Positions 44,751-54,693 are shown, numbered from the stretch's first letter. The stretch is DNA of 64,000 nucleotides from Arcobacter vandammei (GCF_016106035.1 NZ_JADKPZ010000007.1:1-64000), one strand, 5' to 3'. The notes: generated by a model not told the origin, from the sequence alone. Program-made: numbers and translations.

Positions 44751-45475
44751 TGAGAAACAAATTAATATTTTTAACACTATTTATATCATCGGCTTTTGCA
44801 AACTATTTGGAATTAGATGCAATTGTTGAGTCACAAAATGAAAAAGTAATCTCAAGTAAAATGATGGGATATATAAAAAAAGTGTATGTAAATGAAGGTG
44901 ATATAGTAAAAAAAGGACAAATTTTATATGAAATTGACCCTTCTGATATTTCATACAATAGTGAGATTGTAAACAATCAAGTAAAAAATCTGCAAACAAA
45001 TCTTAAAAGATATAAAAATCTTTTAGATCAAGATCTAATCTCAAAATATGAGTATGAACAACTTGAACTAAATTTAAATACAGCAAAAGCAAAACAAGGC
45101 GAACTAAAAGCCCAATATGATTACTTAAAAGTAAAAGCACCAAACGATGCACTTGTAATAAAAAAGTCAATCAAAGAGGGTGAAATGGCAACAATGGCGA
45201 TGCCACATCTTATTTTAACTGATTTAAATGAGCTTATTATAAAAGCAAATATTGCTGAATCAAATCTAAAAAATGTAAAACTAAATCAAGAAGTAAAAGT
45301 GCAAATTCCATCTCAAGAATTTGAAAGTCTTGGGAAAATCATAGCAATTTATCCAAATATGGTATCAAATGCACACTCATTTTTTGTAAAAATCTCTTTT
45401 GATAAAAAAGATTTTACAATTTATCCAAATATGTATGCAAAAGTTTATATAAATATGGACAAAAAAGATGAATAA
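44750..45475 (+). CDS. RND efflux periplasmic adaptor, short form
   Basis: The 241-residue adaptor has a signal peptide (about 1-17), barrel-sandwich halves (VISSKMMGYIKKVYVNEGDIVKKGQ and DYLKVKAPNDALVIKKSIKEGE) and a short helical hairpin. It is about 100 residues shorter than the adaptor of the first operon, ending after the beta-barrel with no membrane-proximal domain. It overlaps the next permease gene by 8 bases. Confidence 0.88.
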   Translation: MRNKLIFLTLFISSAFANYLELDAIVESQNEKVISSKMMGYIKKVYVNEGDIVKKGQILYEIDPSDISYNSEIVNNQVKNLQTNLKRYKNLLDQDLISKYEYEQLELNLNTAKAKQGELKAQYDYLKVKAPNDALVIKKSIKEGEMATMAMPHLILTDLNELIIKANIAESNLKNVKLNQEVKVQIPSQEFESLGKIIAIYPNMVSNAHSFFVKISFDKKDFTIYPNMYAKVYINMDKKDE

Positions 45476-47027
45476 AGAGTTAAATATTGCAGGTAAAATT
45501 GCAAAAGCTTTTATAAATCACCCTTTGACTTTTATTTTGGGAATTTCAATTTTAATTTTGGGTTATTTTTCACTTTTAATAATGCCTAAAGAGGAAAATC
45601 CACAAATAAAAGTAAGTGGTGGAGTTGTAATTGTTGCACTTCCTGATGCAAAAGCTAGTGAAGTACAAAAAGTTATTATAGAGCCACTTGAAAGAAAAAT
45701 AAGAGAGATAAAAGGTGTTGAACATATCTACTCTTTTGCACAAGATAGTGTAGGAATTGTACAAGTTCAATTTTATATTGGAGAAGATAAAGAGCATTCA
45801 AATCTAAAACTATATGACCAAGTTATGAGAAATATGGATTTAATGCCAAAAAATGCGATGCAACCAATAATAAAAACTATGGATATAGACACAGCAATTC
45901 CAATAGCAACAATTGCTTTTTATAGTGCAAAAGAAAATGGTGTTGATATTTTAAGCCAAAGTGAGCTTTTTAGTATTGTAAATCCTCTAACTCAAAAGAT
46001 AAATCAGATTAAAAATGTAGCTTCAGTTGAGCTAAAAGGTGATAAAAAAGAGCAGTTTAATGTACTTGTAGATATAAATCGTTTAAGTGCATATAATCTA
46101 TCACTAGCTTTTGTTTCTAAGCAAATTGAAGCACTAAACTTTAACACTCCAAATATAAGCAACTACACAAAAGATGGAAAATATACTCTTTTTTCTATAG
46201 AAAAAGGGATTGAAAATATTAAAGATTTAGAAAATTTAATAATCTCTTACAATTTTGGAACTCCAATATATTTAAAAGATATTGCAAATATTACAAAATC
46301 TTACGATATTCAAAACAAAAAAGATGCTTTTATATATTTAAAAAACAAAGATGGAGTTTTTGAAGAGAGTAGCCAAATAACTCTTAGTGCTTCAAAACTA
46401 AAAGGTGCAAATAGTGTAACAATAAATGAAGATATATTTGCCTATATTGAAACTATAAAAGATGATTTATTAGCAAAAAATGTAAGATTTACAATCACAA
46501 GAGATGATGGATACACAGCAAACAATGCAGTTAATGCACTTGTAAAAGATTTGCTTACTTCCATTGTAATCATCTGCATCTTACTAATTTTTACTCTTGG
46601 ATTTAAAGAGGCAATGATTGCAACTTTAACTGTGCCTATGATTTTATCTTTGACGCTATTTATTGGATTTTTAATGGGTGAAACTGTAAATAGGATTACT
46701 CTTTTTGCACTAATTGTATCTCTTGGAATGCTTGTTGATGCAGCAATTATTGTAATTGAAAATATTCATAGACATAAAAAAGAACATCCAGATTTGGATT
46801 TAGAAACTCTTAGTATAAATGCAACAAACGAGATAGGAAACCCTACAAATATAGCAACAATTGCTATTATTATGGTATTTATTCCTATGTTTTTCGTAGG
46901 CGGTATGATGGGTCAATTTATGCATCCACTTCCTGTTTTTGTACCTATATCTTTGGCTGTTTCACTATTTATTGCTTATGCATTTACTCCATATTTAGTT
47001 AAGAAGTTTTTAGGAGGTAAAAAATGA
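45468..47027 (+). CDS. RND efflux permease, N-terminal half
   Basis: The 519 residues correspond to the first half of an RND pump: helix 1 (about 18-38), porter domain (KEENPQIKVSGGVVIVALP onward), and helices 2-6 with GMLVDAAIIVIENIHRH carrying one proton-relay acidic residue (Asp) where two Asp are usual. It ends after helix 6 at YLVKKFLGG. The next gene carries the second half. The reading frame is intact, and the joint has its own ribosome site. Confidence 0.9.
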   Translation: MNKELNIAGKIAKAFINHPLTFILGISILILGYFSLLIMPKEENPQIKVSGGVVIVALPDAKASEVQKVIIEPLERKIREIKGVEHIYSFAQDSVGIVQVQFYIGEDKEHSNLKLYDQVMRNMDLMPKNAMQPIIKTMDIDTAIPIATIAFYSAKENGVDILSQSELFSIVNPLTQKINQIKNVASVELKGDKKEQFNVLVDINRLSAYNLSLAFVSKQIEALNFNTPNISNYTKDGKYTLFSIEKGIENIKDLENLIISYNFGTPIYLKDIANITKSYDIQNKKDAFIYLKNKDGVFEESSQITLSASKLKGANSVTINEDIFAYIETIKDDLLAKNVRFTITRDDGYTANNAVNALVKDLLTSIVIICILLIFTLGFKEAMIATLTVPMILSLTLFIGFLMGETVNRITLFALIVSLGMLVDAAIIVIENIHRHKKEHPDLDLETLSINATNEIGNPTNIATIAIIMVFIPMFFVGGMMGQFMHPLPVFVPISLAVSLFIAYAFTPYLVKKFLGGKK

Positions 47028-48682
47028 AATTAGAAAAACTTATTTTAAATATTTTAAATAGCAAAGCAAAAATATTTTTAGTATATTTTATAACTTTAGT
47101 CCTATTTGTTTTGAGTATTTTAACACTTCCAAGCGAGATTTTAAAAGCAAAAATGCTTCCAGATAAAGACTCTGATACTTTTTCTATTTATATAGATTTA
47201 AAAGATGGTTCAAGTAAAAAAGAGACAAAAGAAGTAGTTAATTGTGTAGTTCAAAACTTGCAAGAAAACGAAAATATCACAAATATTTCAGCATTTATCT
47301 CTCAAGGACAACCCATAGATTTTGCAGGTCTTGTAAAACAAAGTTCGCTAAAGAGTAAAGAAAATCAAGCTGAACTTATGGTAAATATCAAAAGATTTAA
47401 AGATAGAGAAATTACAAGTTACAATCTTGTAAACTCTTTAAGAACAGTAGTTCAAGAAAAATGCCAAAAATATGAAACAGTTATAAAATTTATTCAACTT
47501 CCAGCTGGTCCTCCTGTTTTAGCTTCACTTGTTGCTGAAATTTATGGTGGAGATAGTTTTGAAAGCAGAAGAGATTTTGCTATAAAAGTTGCAAATATAT
47601 TTAAAAATCAAAACACTTTAGTAGATATTGATATTCTTGCAAGTGATGATTTTGAAACTTTTGCTTTGGAGATAAATAGCAATAAAGCAATAATAAGTGG
47701 AGTTGATTTAGAACACCTAAAAGCTACACTATATCTTGCTTTTGAAGGAATGGAAGTAAGTGTAGTAAATGATAAAAATGCACAAAAACAGATCCCAATT
47801 TTCTTAAGACTTGATGACTCTAAACTTCTTGATAATTCATCAAAAGATGCACTAAATAGCAAGTTAAATAGTCTAAAGATAATAAATAACCAAGGACAAA
47901 TGATAACTATCTCAGAACTTGTAAGCATAAAACCTAGCATAAAAGAAGCAGAACTTACATCAAAAAATCTAAAACCACTTATAAATGTAATCGCTGAAAC
48001 ATCAAATGATAGCCAGATTTACCCACTTTTGGATTCAAGAAATGAGATGATAGATACTCTAAGCCAAGATTTTGAAGTAAGCAAAACTTCTATGCTAAAT
48101 TTAGAGTTTAAAGATAAAAAAAGTGGTGAAAAATTTGAGCTGATTTTTGATGGAGAGCTACAAGTTACTATTGATACTTTTATTGATTTAGGATTAGCAT
48201 TTATTATTGCATTAGTTTTAATCTTCCTTTTAATGGTGGTTTATTATAAAAACTTTGCACTTAGTGGTGCTATTGTTTTAAGTAGTTTTATCTCTATTAT
48301 TGGAGTTATATTTGCCCATATTATTATGGATATTTTCACAAAAGATATATTTTATTTAACAGCAACTAGCCTTATTGGATTTATTGCACTTATTGGAATA
48401 AACTCAAGAAACTCAACACTTATTATTGATTTTTCAAAACAGTTGGTTGAAGAAAATAATATGGAAATAAAAGAGGCAATCGCAAAAGCAACTGCAACAA
48501 GGTCAAAACCAATTATTTTAACAGTTTTAGTTCTAGTTTTTGCTAGTTCTTTAATAGCAAATGATGCTGTATTTGGTGGGCTTGGAGTTGCACTTATTGG
48601 TGGAACTTTAATATCTTATATAGTTTCTATGTTTTTTGTACCAGTTGTTATTAGAAATAGTTTAGAAAAGATTACAAAATGA
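47024..48682 (+). CDS. RND efflux permease, C-terminal half
   Basis: The 552 residues match the second half of an RND pump: helix 7 (about 18-38), the second porter loop, and helices 8-12 with LIGFIALIGINSRNSTLIIDF and a final membrane bundle. The ATG overlaps the first-half stop (ATGA) and follows GGAGG by 6 bases, so it is a designed two-gene arrangement, not a recent frameshift. The two chains would assemble to one protomer, as in a few two-component RND pumps. It is followed, with a four-base overlap, by a thioredoxin-like gene. Confidence 0.9.
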   Translation: MKLEKLILNILNSKAKIFLVYFITLVLFVLSILTLPSEILKAKMLPDKDSDTFSIYIDLKDGSSKKETKEVVNCVVQNLQENENITNISAFISQGQPIDFAGLVKQSSLKSKENQAELMVNIKRFKDREITSYNLVNSLRTVVQEKCQKYETVIKFIQLPAGPPVLASLVAEIYGGDSFESRRDFAIKVANIFKNQNTLVDIDILASDDFETFALEINSNKAIISGVDLEHLKATLYLAFEGMEVSVVNDKNAQKQIPIFLRLDDSKLLDNSSKDALNSKLNSLKIINNQGQMITISELVSIKPSIKEAELTSKNLKPLINVIAETSNDSQIYPLLDSRNEMIDTLSQDFEVSKTSMLNLEFKDKKSGEKFELIFDGELQVTIDTFIDLGLAFIIALVLIFLLMVVYYKNFALSGAIVLSSFISIIGVIFAHIIMDIFTKDIFYLTATSLIGFIALIGINSRNSTLIIDFSKQLVEENNMEIKEAIAKATATRSKPIILTVLVLVFASSLIANDAVFGGLGVALIGGTLISYIVSMFFVPVVIRNSLEKITK

Positions 48683-49173
48683 GTGAAAAGATAAAAAAGT
48701 TTTTAAAAAACCTAATAAAATACACAATTCTTTTTATAATAGTTTTAAATATTGTAAGTTACTTTAAAGCTCTTGATTTAAACAAAGAAAAGCTAGATAT
48801 TAAAACTTTTACTCTTTTAGATGGCTCAACTTATGAAGTAAAAGATGATAAACCTCTTATAGTTCATTTTTGGGCTTCTTGGTGTCCTATATGTGCTATT
48901 GAAGAGCAAAGTATTGATAAAATTTCTAAAGATTATGAAGTAATTACAATATCAACACAATCAGGAAATAATATAGAAATAAAGCAATATTTGAAGAAAA
49001 ACAATCTCTCTTTTAGAGTTGTAAATGATGAGGATGGAGAATTAAGCAAAAAATTTAATATAAAAGCTTTTCCAACAACACTTATTTATGATAAAAATCA
49101 GAATTTAAAGTTTAGTGAAGTTGGATACACTTCTCTTTTTGGGCTATATTTTAGGGCTTGGTGGAGTAAATAA
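48679..49173 (+). CDS. Membrane-anchored TlpA/DsbE-like thioredoxin
   Basis: A 164-residue protein with an uncleaved or signal-anchor helix (about 13-30) and a periplasmic thioredoxin fold. The active site is CPIC (Cys69-Cys72) in FWASWCPIC, and the cis-proline is in KAFPTT. TlpA/ResA-like proteins reduce disulfides in periplasmic substrates. The four-base overlap with the efflux permease suggests co-expression, which is unusual; whether it helps the pump to fold is unknown. Confidence 0.87.
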   Translation: MSEKIKKFLKNLIKYTILFIIVLNIVSYFKALDLNKEKLDIKTFTLLDGSTYEVKDDKPLIVHFWASWCPICAIEEQSIDKISKDYEVITISTQSGNNIEIKQYLKKNNLSFRVVNDEDGELSKKFNIKAFPTTLIYDKNQNLKFSEVGYTSLFGLYFRAWWSK

Positions 49174-49243
49174 AAAGTTCAAAACAAGATAGTTTTAGAT
49201 AAACTATAAAAAATAATATTTATTTAGGGAAAAAGGGGCTGTA

Positions 49244-50197
49244 ATGAAATTTAAAGTATTTGTAGATGGACAACATGGAACAACAGGATTAAAAATCCAT
49301 GAAATGTTAGAAAATAGAGATGAAATAGAACTTTTAACTATAAGTGAAAAAGATAAAAAAGATATAGAAAAAAGAAAAGAGTTATTAAATAGTGCTGATT
49401 TAGTATTTTTATGCCTTCCTGATGAGGCTTCAAAAGAGTCAGTTTCTTTAATAAATAATGAAAATGTAAAAGTAATTGATGCAAGTACAGCTCATAGAAC
49501 TAACCCTTCTTGGGTTTATGGTGTGCCTGAACTTACAAGTAGACAAAGAGATAAAATAAAAAATTCAAAAAGAGTTTGTGTTCCAGGATGCCATGCTAGT
49601 GGATTAATTGTAGCTATGAAACCACTTTTTAGAAATAAAATTTTAGGAAAAAATTTTAAACTTATTTGCCATTCAATTACAGGTTATAGCGGTGGTGGAA
49701 GCTCTATGATAAGTGATTATGAAAATGGAAGCTTCGAAATTTTAGGAGGTCAAAGACCTTATGCTTTAGGATTAAATCATAAACATTTACCAGAGATGAA
49801 ATATGTTTTAAAAACGAATAAAGCCCCTATTTTTACACCTAGTGTTGGAAATTTCAAACAAGGTATGCTTGTAATTTCATATATTGAAAAAGAAAAAATG
49901 AAAAAAAGATTAAATCGTGATGAGCTTTTAAAAGTATATAAAAACTATTATAAAGATGAATTATTTATAAAAATTATAGAAAATAATGATGAATATTTAG
50001 ATAGTGGTTTTTTAAATCCAATGAAATGTAATAATACAAACTCACTAGAAATATCTATTTATGAAAATAAAACTGATTTAGTAGTTATTTCAAGACTTGA
50101 TAATTTAGGAAAAGGTGCAAGTGGTGCAGCTATTCAGTGTATGAATATTATGCTTGGACTTGAAGAGAGAAAAGGTTTGCAAATAGCAAACAACTAA
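49244..50197 (+). CDS. argC: N-acetyl-gamma-glutamyl-phosphate reductase, type 2
   Basis: ArgC catalyses the NADPH-dependent third step of arginine synthesis. The N-terminal GQHGTTG (9-15) and the active-site cysteine in VPGCHASG (Cys116) are present. At 317 residues with this GQHGTTG motif it is the shorter type 2 enzyme rather than the 340-residue type 1. The ATG at 49244 follows an AAAAAGGGG site. It converges on ybiT across a perfect hairpin. Confidence 0.93.
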   Translation: MKFKVFVDGQHGTTGLKIHEMLENRDEIELLTISEKDKKDIEKRKELLNSADLVFLCLPDEASKESVSLINNENVKVIDASTAHRTNPSWVYGVPELTSRQRDKIKNSKRVCVPGCHASGLIVAMKPLFRNKILGKNFKLICHSITGYSGGGSSMISDYENGSFEILGGQRPYALGLNHKHLPEMKYVLKTNKAPIFTPSVGNFKQGMLVISYIEKEKMKKRLNRDELLKVYKNYYKDELFIKIIENNDEYLDSGFLNPMKCNNTNSLEISIYENKTDLVVISRLDNLGKGASGAAIQCMNIMLGLEERKGLQIANN

Positions 50198-50223
50198 AAT
50201 AAGGATTTTTAAATCCTTATTTT
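50196..50223. terminator. Shared bidirectional terminator between argC and ybiT
   Basis: Perfect 13-bp arms AAAATAAGGATTT (50196-50208) and AAATCCTTATTTT (50211-50223) with a two-base centre. The left arm starts in the argC stop and the right arm ends in the ybiT stop. Confidence 0.85.
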
Positions 50224-51815
50224 TAAGAAGCTTTCGACTCCATAAACTCTTCATAGCTTCCTTTGAAATCTATGATTGTTCCATCTGCTTGAATCTCAAT
50301 TATTCTATTTGCATAAGCATCAAGTAACTCTCTATCGTGAGATACACAAATAACAGAACCTGCATATTGATGTAATCCTTCACCTAAAGCAATAATTGCT
50401 TCTAAGTCTAAGTGGTTTGTGGGCTCATCAAGTACAAGGAAATTTCCCTGCTCTAGCATAATTTTTGAAAGCATCATTCTATGTTTTTCACCTCCAGAGC
50501 AAGAATCAACTTTTTTCTCTTGCTCTTGTCCGTTGAATAGCATTCTTCCTAAACAGTTTCTAATCTCACCAATATCAGCTTCTCTATCAAAACCTCTTAA
50601 CCAATCATATAAAGTAAAATCACCATTTATAATATCAGTTGTATTTTGTGGGAAATATGAGTTTTGAATAGTTGCTCCCCATAAAACCTCTCCACTATTT
50701 GCTTGTAAATTACCCATTAAAATTTCACATAAAGTTGTTTTTCCAACTCCATTTGGTCCAATAAGTGCGATTTTATCACCTTTTTCAAGGCTAAATGAAA
50801 CATCGTTTAATACAACTTTATCTCCATAAGATTTTGATATATTTTTAACACTTAAAAGCTCTTTTCCAACTTCTCTTTTTTGTCTAAAAATAATAGATGG
50901 ATCTCTTCGGCTTGAAACTTCAATTGCTTGAATATCTAGTTTATCAAGTTGTTTTTGTCTTGAAGTTGCTTGTTTTGCTTTTGAGGCATTTGCACTAAAT
51001 CTTGCAATAAATTTCTCTAACTCTTCTTTCTCTTTTTGTTTTTTATTTACATCAGCTTGTTGTTGTTTTGCTATAAGTGTTGAAGCTATATACCAATCAT
51101 CATAAGTTCCAGAAAACTCTCTTATTTTTTTGAAATCAACATCCAAAATATTTGTACAAACTGCATTTAAAAAGTGTCTATCGTGAGAGATTACAACCAT
51201 TGTTCCATCGTGGTGTTGAAGTTGATTTTCAAGCCAACCAATAGTGTCAATATCAAGGTTATTTGTAGGCTCATCTAAAAACAAAATATCTGGTCTTGGA
51301 AATAGCACTTGTGCTAAAAGAATTTTAACTTTATCTCCACCTGTTAAACTACTCATTAAATCTTGATGTTTTGATGAAGGAAAACCTAAATCTTCTAAGA
51401 TTTTTGTAACTTTTATATCATACTCATAAGTTGGGTCTTCTTCACAACAAATAATCTCAAGTTCTGCTAAACGATTATTTACCTCATCAGTAAATTCAGG
51501 ACTCAAATAAAGCTCTTCTTTCTCTTTAACAGCATCATAAAGCTTTTTATTTCCCATTAAAACTGTATCAAATAAAGTAAAGTTTTCAAAAGCAAATTGG
51601 TTTTGCGATAAAACCCCTACTTTTTTACCATTTTGGATTTGAACTTCTCCTTCTGTTGCCTCTTCTTGACCTGAAAGTATTTTCAAAAAAGTTGTTTTTC
51701 CTGCACCATTTGCACCAATTAGTCCATATCTTTTTCCACTGTCAAGTTTTAAGTTTATCTCAGAAAATAAAACTCTTGCACCAAATGCTTTTTTCAAATT
51801 AACTGTTTGAACCAT
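50223..51815 (-). CDS. ybiT: ABC-F ATPase YbiT
   Basis: ABC-F proteins bind ribosomes and modulate translation. The 530-residue protein has two nucleotide-binding domains: GANGAGKTT / LTGGDKVK / FLDEPTNNLD, and GPNGVGKTT / CSGGEKHR / LDEPTNHLD. Between them is the inter-domain linker with FSANASKAKQATSRQKQLDK, a hallmark shared with YbiT. The length and the N-terminal LFSEINLKLDSGKRYGLIGANG fit the Escherichia coli paralogue YbiT better than EttA or Uup. No transmembrane region is present. Confidence 0.92.
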   Translation of the reverse strand: MVQTVNLKKAFGARVLFSEINLKLDSGKRYGLIGANGAGKTTFLKILSGQEEATEGEVQIQNGKKVGVLSQNQFAFENFTLFDTVLMGNKKLYDAVKEKEELYLSPEFTDEVNNRLAELEIICCEEDPTYEYDIKVTKILEDLGFPSSKHQDLMSSLTGGDKVKILLAQVLFPRPDILFLDEPTNNLDIDTIGWLENQLQHHDGTMVVISHDRHFLNAVCTNILDVDFKKIREFSGTYDDWYIASTLIAKQQQADVNKKQKEKEELEKFIARFSANASKAKQATSRQKQLDKLDIQAIEVSSRRDPSIIFRQKREVGKELLSVKNISKSYGDKVVLNDVSFSLEKGDKIALIGPNGVGKTTLCEILMGNLQANSGEVLWGATIQNSYFPQNTTDIINGDFTLYDWLRGFDREADIGEIRNCLGRMLFNGQEQEKKVDSCSGGEKHRMMLSKIMLEQGNFLVLDEPTNHLDLEAIIALGEGLHQYAGSVICVSHDRELLDAYANRIIEIQADGTIIDFKGSYEEFMESKAS

Positions 51816-51913
51816 TTATAATAACTCCATTTTTTAATTGTTTTTTTGTGATTGATTTTTTTAAATTTTAGCGATTATATCCAAAAAAAAGTTTTTCTAT
51901 CTTAAGAAGATGA

Positions 51914-53410
51914 TTATAGCTCTTTTTCAAAAGCTAATTTCATAATCTCATCTTCACTAATACCCTCACTATTATCCTCATTTGGTGGATTTTTAATCCA
52001 TAGAACCTTTATTTTTAATTGGTCTAATTGATATTTTGTAAGATTTTTTATAAGCTGGTCTGTTATCATCTCTTTTGTTAAAGTATTTGCATTTAACATT
52101 TTTTTAATAACTTTTTCTAAGTTTTTCTTAGTCGCCTCAAAAGCTTTCTCTTCTTCAGTCAAAGAGATATACTCTTCATCAAGATATTTCATTACTGAAT
52201 CACCTGGATATTTATAAGTTGTAACACCTTTATAGTTATATTTTTGACATTTTAGTCTTGCTATATAAACACCTGTAAATACATATCCAAAAACTGTATT
52301 AATACCCTCTAAACTTCTTAAAGGGTTATGTGAACAGATAAAATCCCCTTTTACTGTTGTTGGTGAATTTTGAAGAGAAGTTATATTATTGTGCAAAACA
52401 ATAAAGCTTCCTTTTACCTCTTTTGGTCCTCCACGAAGTGAATTTAACTCATTTTTATGTGCAAGAAAACTTCCATTTACTTTAATAGGACTTCCCTCAA
52501 GAGAGACTAACTCATTTTCGCTTATATCAAAATCCCCATCTATAATATTAAATTTTAAAGGTAATTTATATAAGTTTGGCAATCTTCCAGAAAGTTTTAC
52601 ATCACCTGCAACATCAACACTTCCATCATTTAGTATTGTATAATTTTTAATATCATATCTATTTAACCAATCTATAACATCTTCATTACTTACCAAAGAT
52701 ACAACTGGTTTATATAGATGAGCAATTACCTGCTTACCATTATAAGTTGAAAATTGCTCCTCTTCATTAAATTTTGAAGGAAGATTATTTAACTTTATAT
52801 CTGTTGATAAATCTTCTCCAATTTCATCAGCAATTCCTTCTAAATCACTTAATTTATTTCCATGACAAAAATAACTACCTTTTACAGTTATTGGACCACC
52901 ATGAAGTCTTTCTATAAAATTGTGAGAACAGTCAAAATCTGTATCAATATTTTTTGGACCTCCATCAAGAGAAGGAAGTTTGTTATCGTTACATTTAAAA
53001 AAACCTTTTACCGTTCTTGGACTTGCTTTTATTGTAGTTAATTCATTAAAAGAGCAGTTATAATTTCCTTTTACCTCTTTTGGTCCATAAGATAGATTTT
53101 TCAACAAATTATGAGAACAATCAAACTCTCCAACCTCAATTGGACAATCAAAAAGTGAGATAAGTTTATTTTTAGAACAGTTAAAATCTTTTACAACAAC
53201 CTTTGGGCAACCTTCAAGCGAAGTTATATTGTTATTGCTAATATCGAAATATCCTTCAATTCTATCAAATTTTATAGGTAAGTTCTGTCCATTTAACTTA
53301 TCACTTAAATTAACATTTCCTTGTACAGAAACATGATAATCATCAGAGATTATGAAATTATTTATACCATGTTCTTTAAGCCAATTTTCGATTTCACCAA
53401 CATTTAACAT
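51914..53410 (-). CDS. Duplicated repeat protein of phage-associated LRR-like type
   Basis: No known function. The 498-residue protein has two copies of a module. Each begins with a head of about 55 residues (residues 5-57 with IENWLKEHGI...VQGNVNLSD and 244-296 with VIDWLNRYDI...VAGDVKLSG). Each head is followed by tandem repeats of 20-21 residues with the consensus xxVKGxFxCSHNxLxSLxGGP: about seven repeats at 55-195 and four at 295-370. Similar repeats occur in T4-like phages and sporadically in bacteria. The C-terminal 100 residues are charged and helical. No signal peptide or membrane helix. AAAAGG precedes the ATG by 6 bases. Confidence 0.7.
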   Translation of the reverse strand: MLNVGEIENWLKEHGINNFIISDDYHVSVQGNVNLSDKLNGQNLPIKFDRIEGYFDISNNNITSLEGCPKVVVKDFNCSKNKLISLFDCPIEVGEFDCSHNLLKNLSYGPKEVKGNYNCSFNELTTIKASPRTVKGFFKCNDNKLPSLDGGPKNIDTDFDCSHNFIERLHGGPITVKGSYFCHGNKLSDLEGIADEIGEDLSTDIKLNNLPSKFNEEEQFSTYNGKQVIAHLYKPVVSLVSNEDVIDWLNRYDIKNYTILNDGSVDVAGDVKLSGRLPNLYKLPLKFNIIDGDFDISENELVSLEGSPIKVNGSFLAHKNELNSLRGGPKEVKGSFIVLHNNITSLQNSPTTVKGDFICSHNPLRSLEGINTVFGYVFTGVYIARLKCQKYNYKGVTTYKYPGDSVMKYLDEEYISLTEEEKAFEATKKNLEKVIKKMLNANTLTKEMITDQLIKNLTKYQLDQLKIKVLWIKNPPNEDNSEGISEDEIMKLAFEKEL

Positions 53411-53463
53411 CTAATGCCTTTTGTTATTTTTGAGTATATTTGATTATTTTATCATTTTTTAAC

Positions 53464-54093
53464 TTAGTTTATAAACTCTACAATATCTTCAAGTTTTTCT
53501 CTAAGCTGTTTTGACTGCTCTTTTACTCTATAACCCAAAGGCAATATAACACTAACTTGAAGCTTATTTGTATCAAGGTTTAAAGCTTTTTCAACATTTT
53601 CTTTTTCAAAACCTTCAACAGGACAAGAATCAATTCCTTTTATTGCAGCAGCTGTCATCATATTTCCTAAAGCAATATAAGTTTGTCTTGCACTCCAGCA
53701 AAAAGTTTTCTCATTACTTGATAAATCATCTTTTAAATGGCTTGCATATTTTTTTATATAAGCTTCAACCATATCTTGTGGTAAGCCTCTTCTATTAAAC
53801 TTTCTTAAAACTTCACTACTATTTGCTTTAACATCTTCAATTTTTGCCAAAATTACAACTAAATGAGAACAAGAAGTAATCTGTACTTGATCCCAGCAAA
53901 GTGGTCGCAAACTTGCTTTTAACTCCTCATTTGTAATAACTAAAAACTTCCAAGGCTCTTGCCCAAATGAACTAGGAGATTTTCTTCCAGCTTCTAAAAT
54001 ATAATTTATATCTTCATTGCTAATTTTCTTTGTTTCATCAAATATCTTACAAGCATGTCTAAAATCCATAGCTTGACTAAATGTTTTTTCCAT
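53464..54093 (-). CDS. NfsB-like nitroreductase-family oxidoreductase
   Basis: The 209-residue protein has the nitroreductase FMN motif near the N-terminus (FRHACKIFDE), the SPSSFGQEPWKFLVI segment (about 41-55), and the C-terminal LPLGYRVKE strand. These FMN enzymes reduce nitro compounds or quinones with NAD(P)H. It lies 15 bases downstream of a quinone-reductase-like gene, and both are divergent from an HxlR regulator; a response to redox-active or electrophilic compounds is a reasonable inference. Confidence 0.85.
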   Translation of the reverse strand: MEKTFSQAMDFRHACKIFDETKKISNEDINYILEAGRKSPSSFGQEPWKFLVITNEELKASLRPLCWDQVQITSCSHLVVILAKIEDVKANSSEVLRKFNRRGLPQDMVEAYIKKYASHLKDDLSSNEKTFCWSARQTYIALGNMMTAAAIKGIDSCPVEGFEKENVEKALNLDTNKLQVSVILPLGYRVKEQSKQLREKLEDIVEFIN

Positions 54094-54108
54094 AATTTTC
54101 TCCTTTTT

Positions 54109-54693
54109 TTATTTTAAAAAATTAGTTTTTAAAACTTCTTCAAATTCTACTAACTCTTTGTTTAAATCTAAATCACCTTTAAAAATATCGTGAATAGAGT
54201 AAGTTTTAAGTGCTTCAAGTCCTAAAAACTGAAAAATTTTGTGAGTTGCAATATTTGCTTTATCTATAGATAGACCTTCAAAAAATCCATTTATATTATT
54301 AAACTCTGACTTTGGGCAATTGTAAGTTAAACTTAACATATATTTTTTACCTTTTAAAAGTCCACCTGTTCCATATGTTTTAGAAGTGTCACTTCTACTT
54401 CTTCCATCACTTGCATATTGTCTTCCTTGAACTAAAACTTCATCAAAATATTTTTTTGAAATCCAAGGCATACCCATCCAATAAACAGGATGTTGAAAAA
54501 ATATGGCATCTGCCCACTCAAATTTTTCGCACTCCTCTTCTACACTATAACCTTTTTCAATATTTGTATGTTTTATTTCAAAACCATTTTTTGTAAAAAA
54601 CTCTGTTGCTTTATCTATTATATTTTGTGTTAATTCACCACGAGCTACTACATCATAATATTGATGTCCATTTAAAATCAAAACTTTTTTCAT
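54109..54693 (-). CDS. NAD(P)H-dependent flavodoxin-fold oxidoreductase (MdaB-like)
   Basis: Residues start MKKVLILNGHQYYD. The frame is also open from an ATG at 54705, but only the ATG at 54693 has a GGAG site at a proper 6-base spacing, so 194 residues is preferred. The FAD/NADPH quinone reductase fold is supported by the N-terminal strand, WADAIFFQHPVYWMGMPWISKKYFDE (about 64-90) and YASDGRSRSDTSKTYGTGGLLKGK. This resembles MdaB, a modulator of drug activity that reduces quinones by two electrons. It forms a unit with the nitroreductase gene. Confidence 0.85.
   Translation of the reverse strand: MKKVLILNGHQYYDVVARGELTQNIIDKATEFFTKNGFEIKHTNIEKGYSVEEECEKFEWADAIFFQHPVYWMGMPWISKKYFDEVLVQGRQYASDGRSRSDTSKTYGTGGLLKGKKYMLSLTYNCPKSEFNNINGFFEGLSIDKANIATHKIFQFLGLEALKTYSIHDIFKGDLDLNKELVEFEEVLKTNFLK

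Noticed and set aside
45468-48682. The two RND halves as one frameshifted gene
   Set aside because: Each half is complete, the joint has a ribosome site and ATGA overlap, and the split falls at a structural boundary; a sequencing or recent mutation error is less likely.
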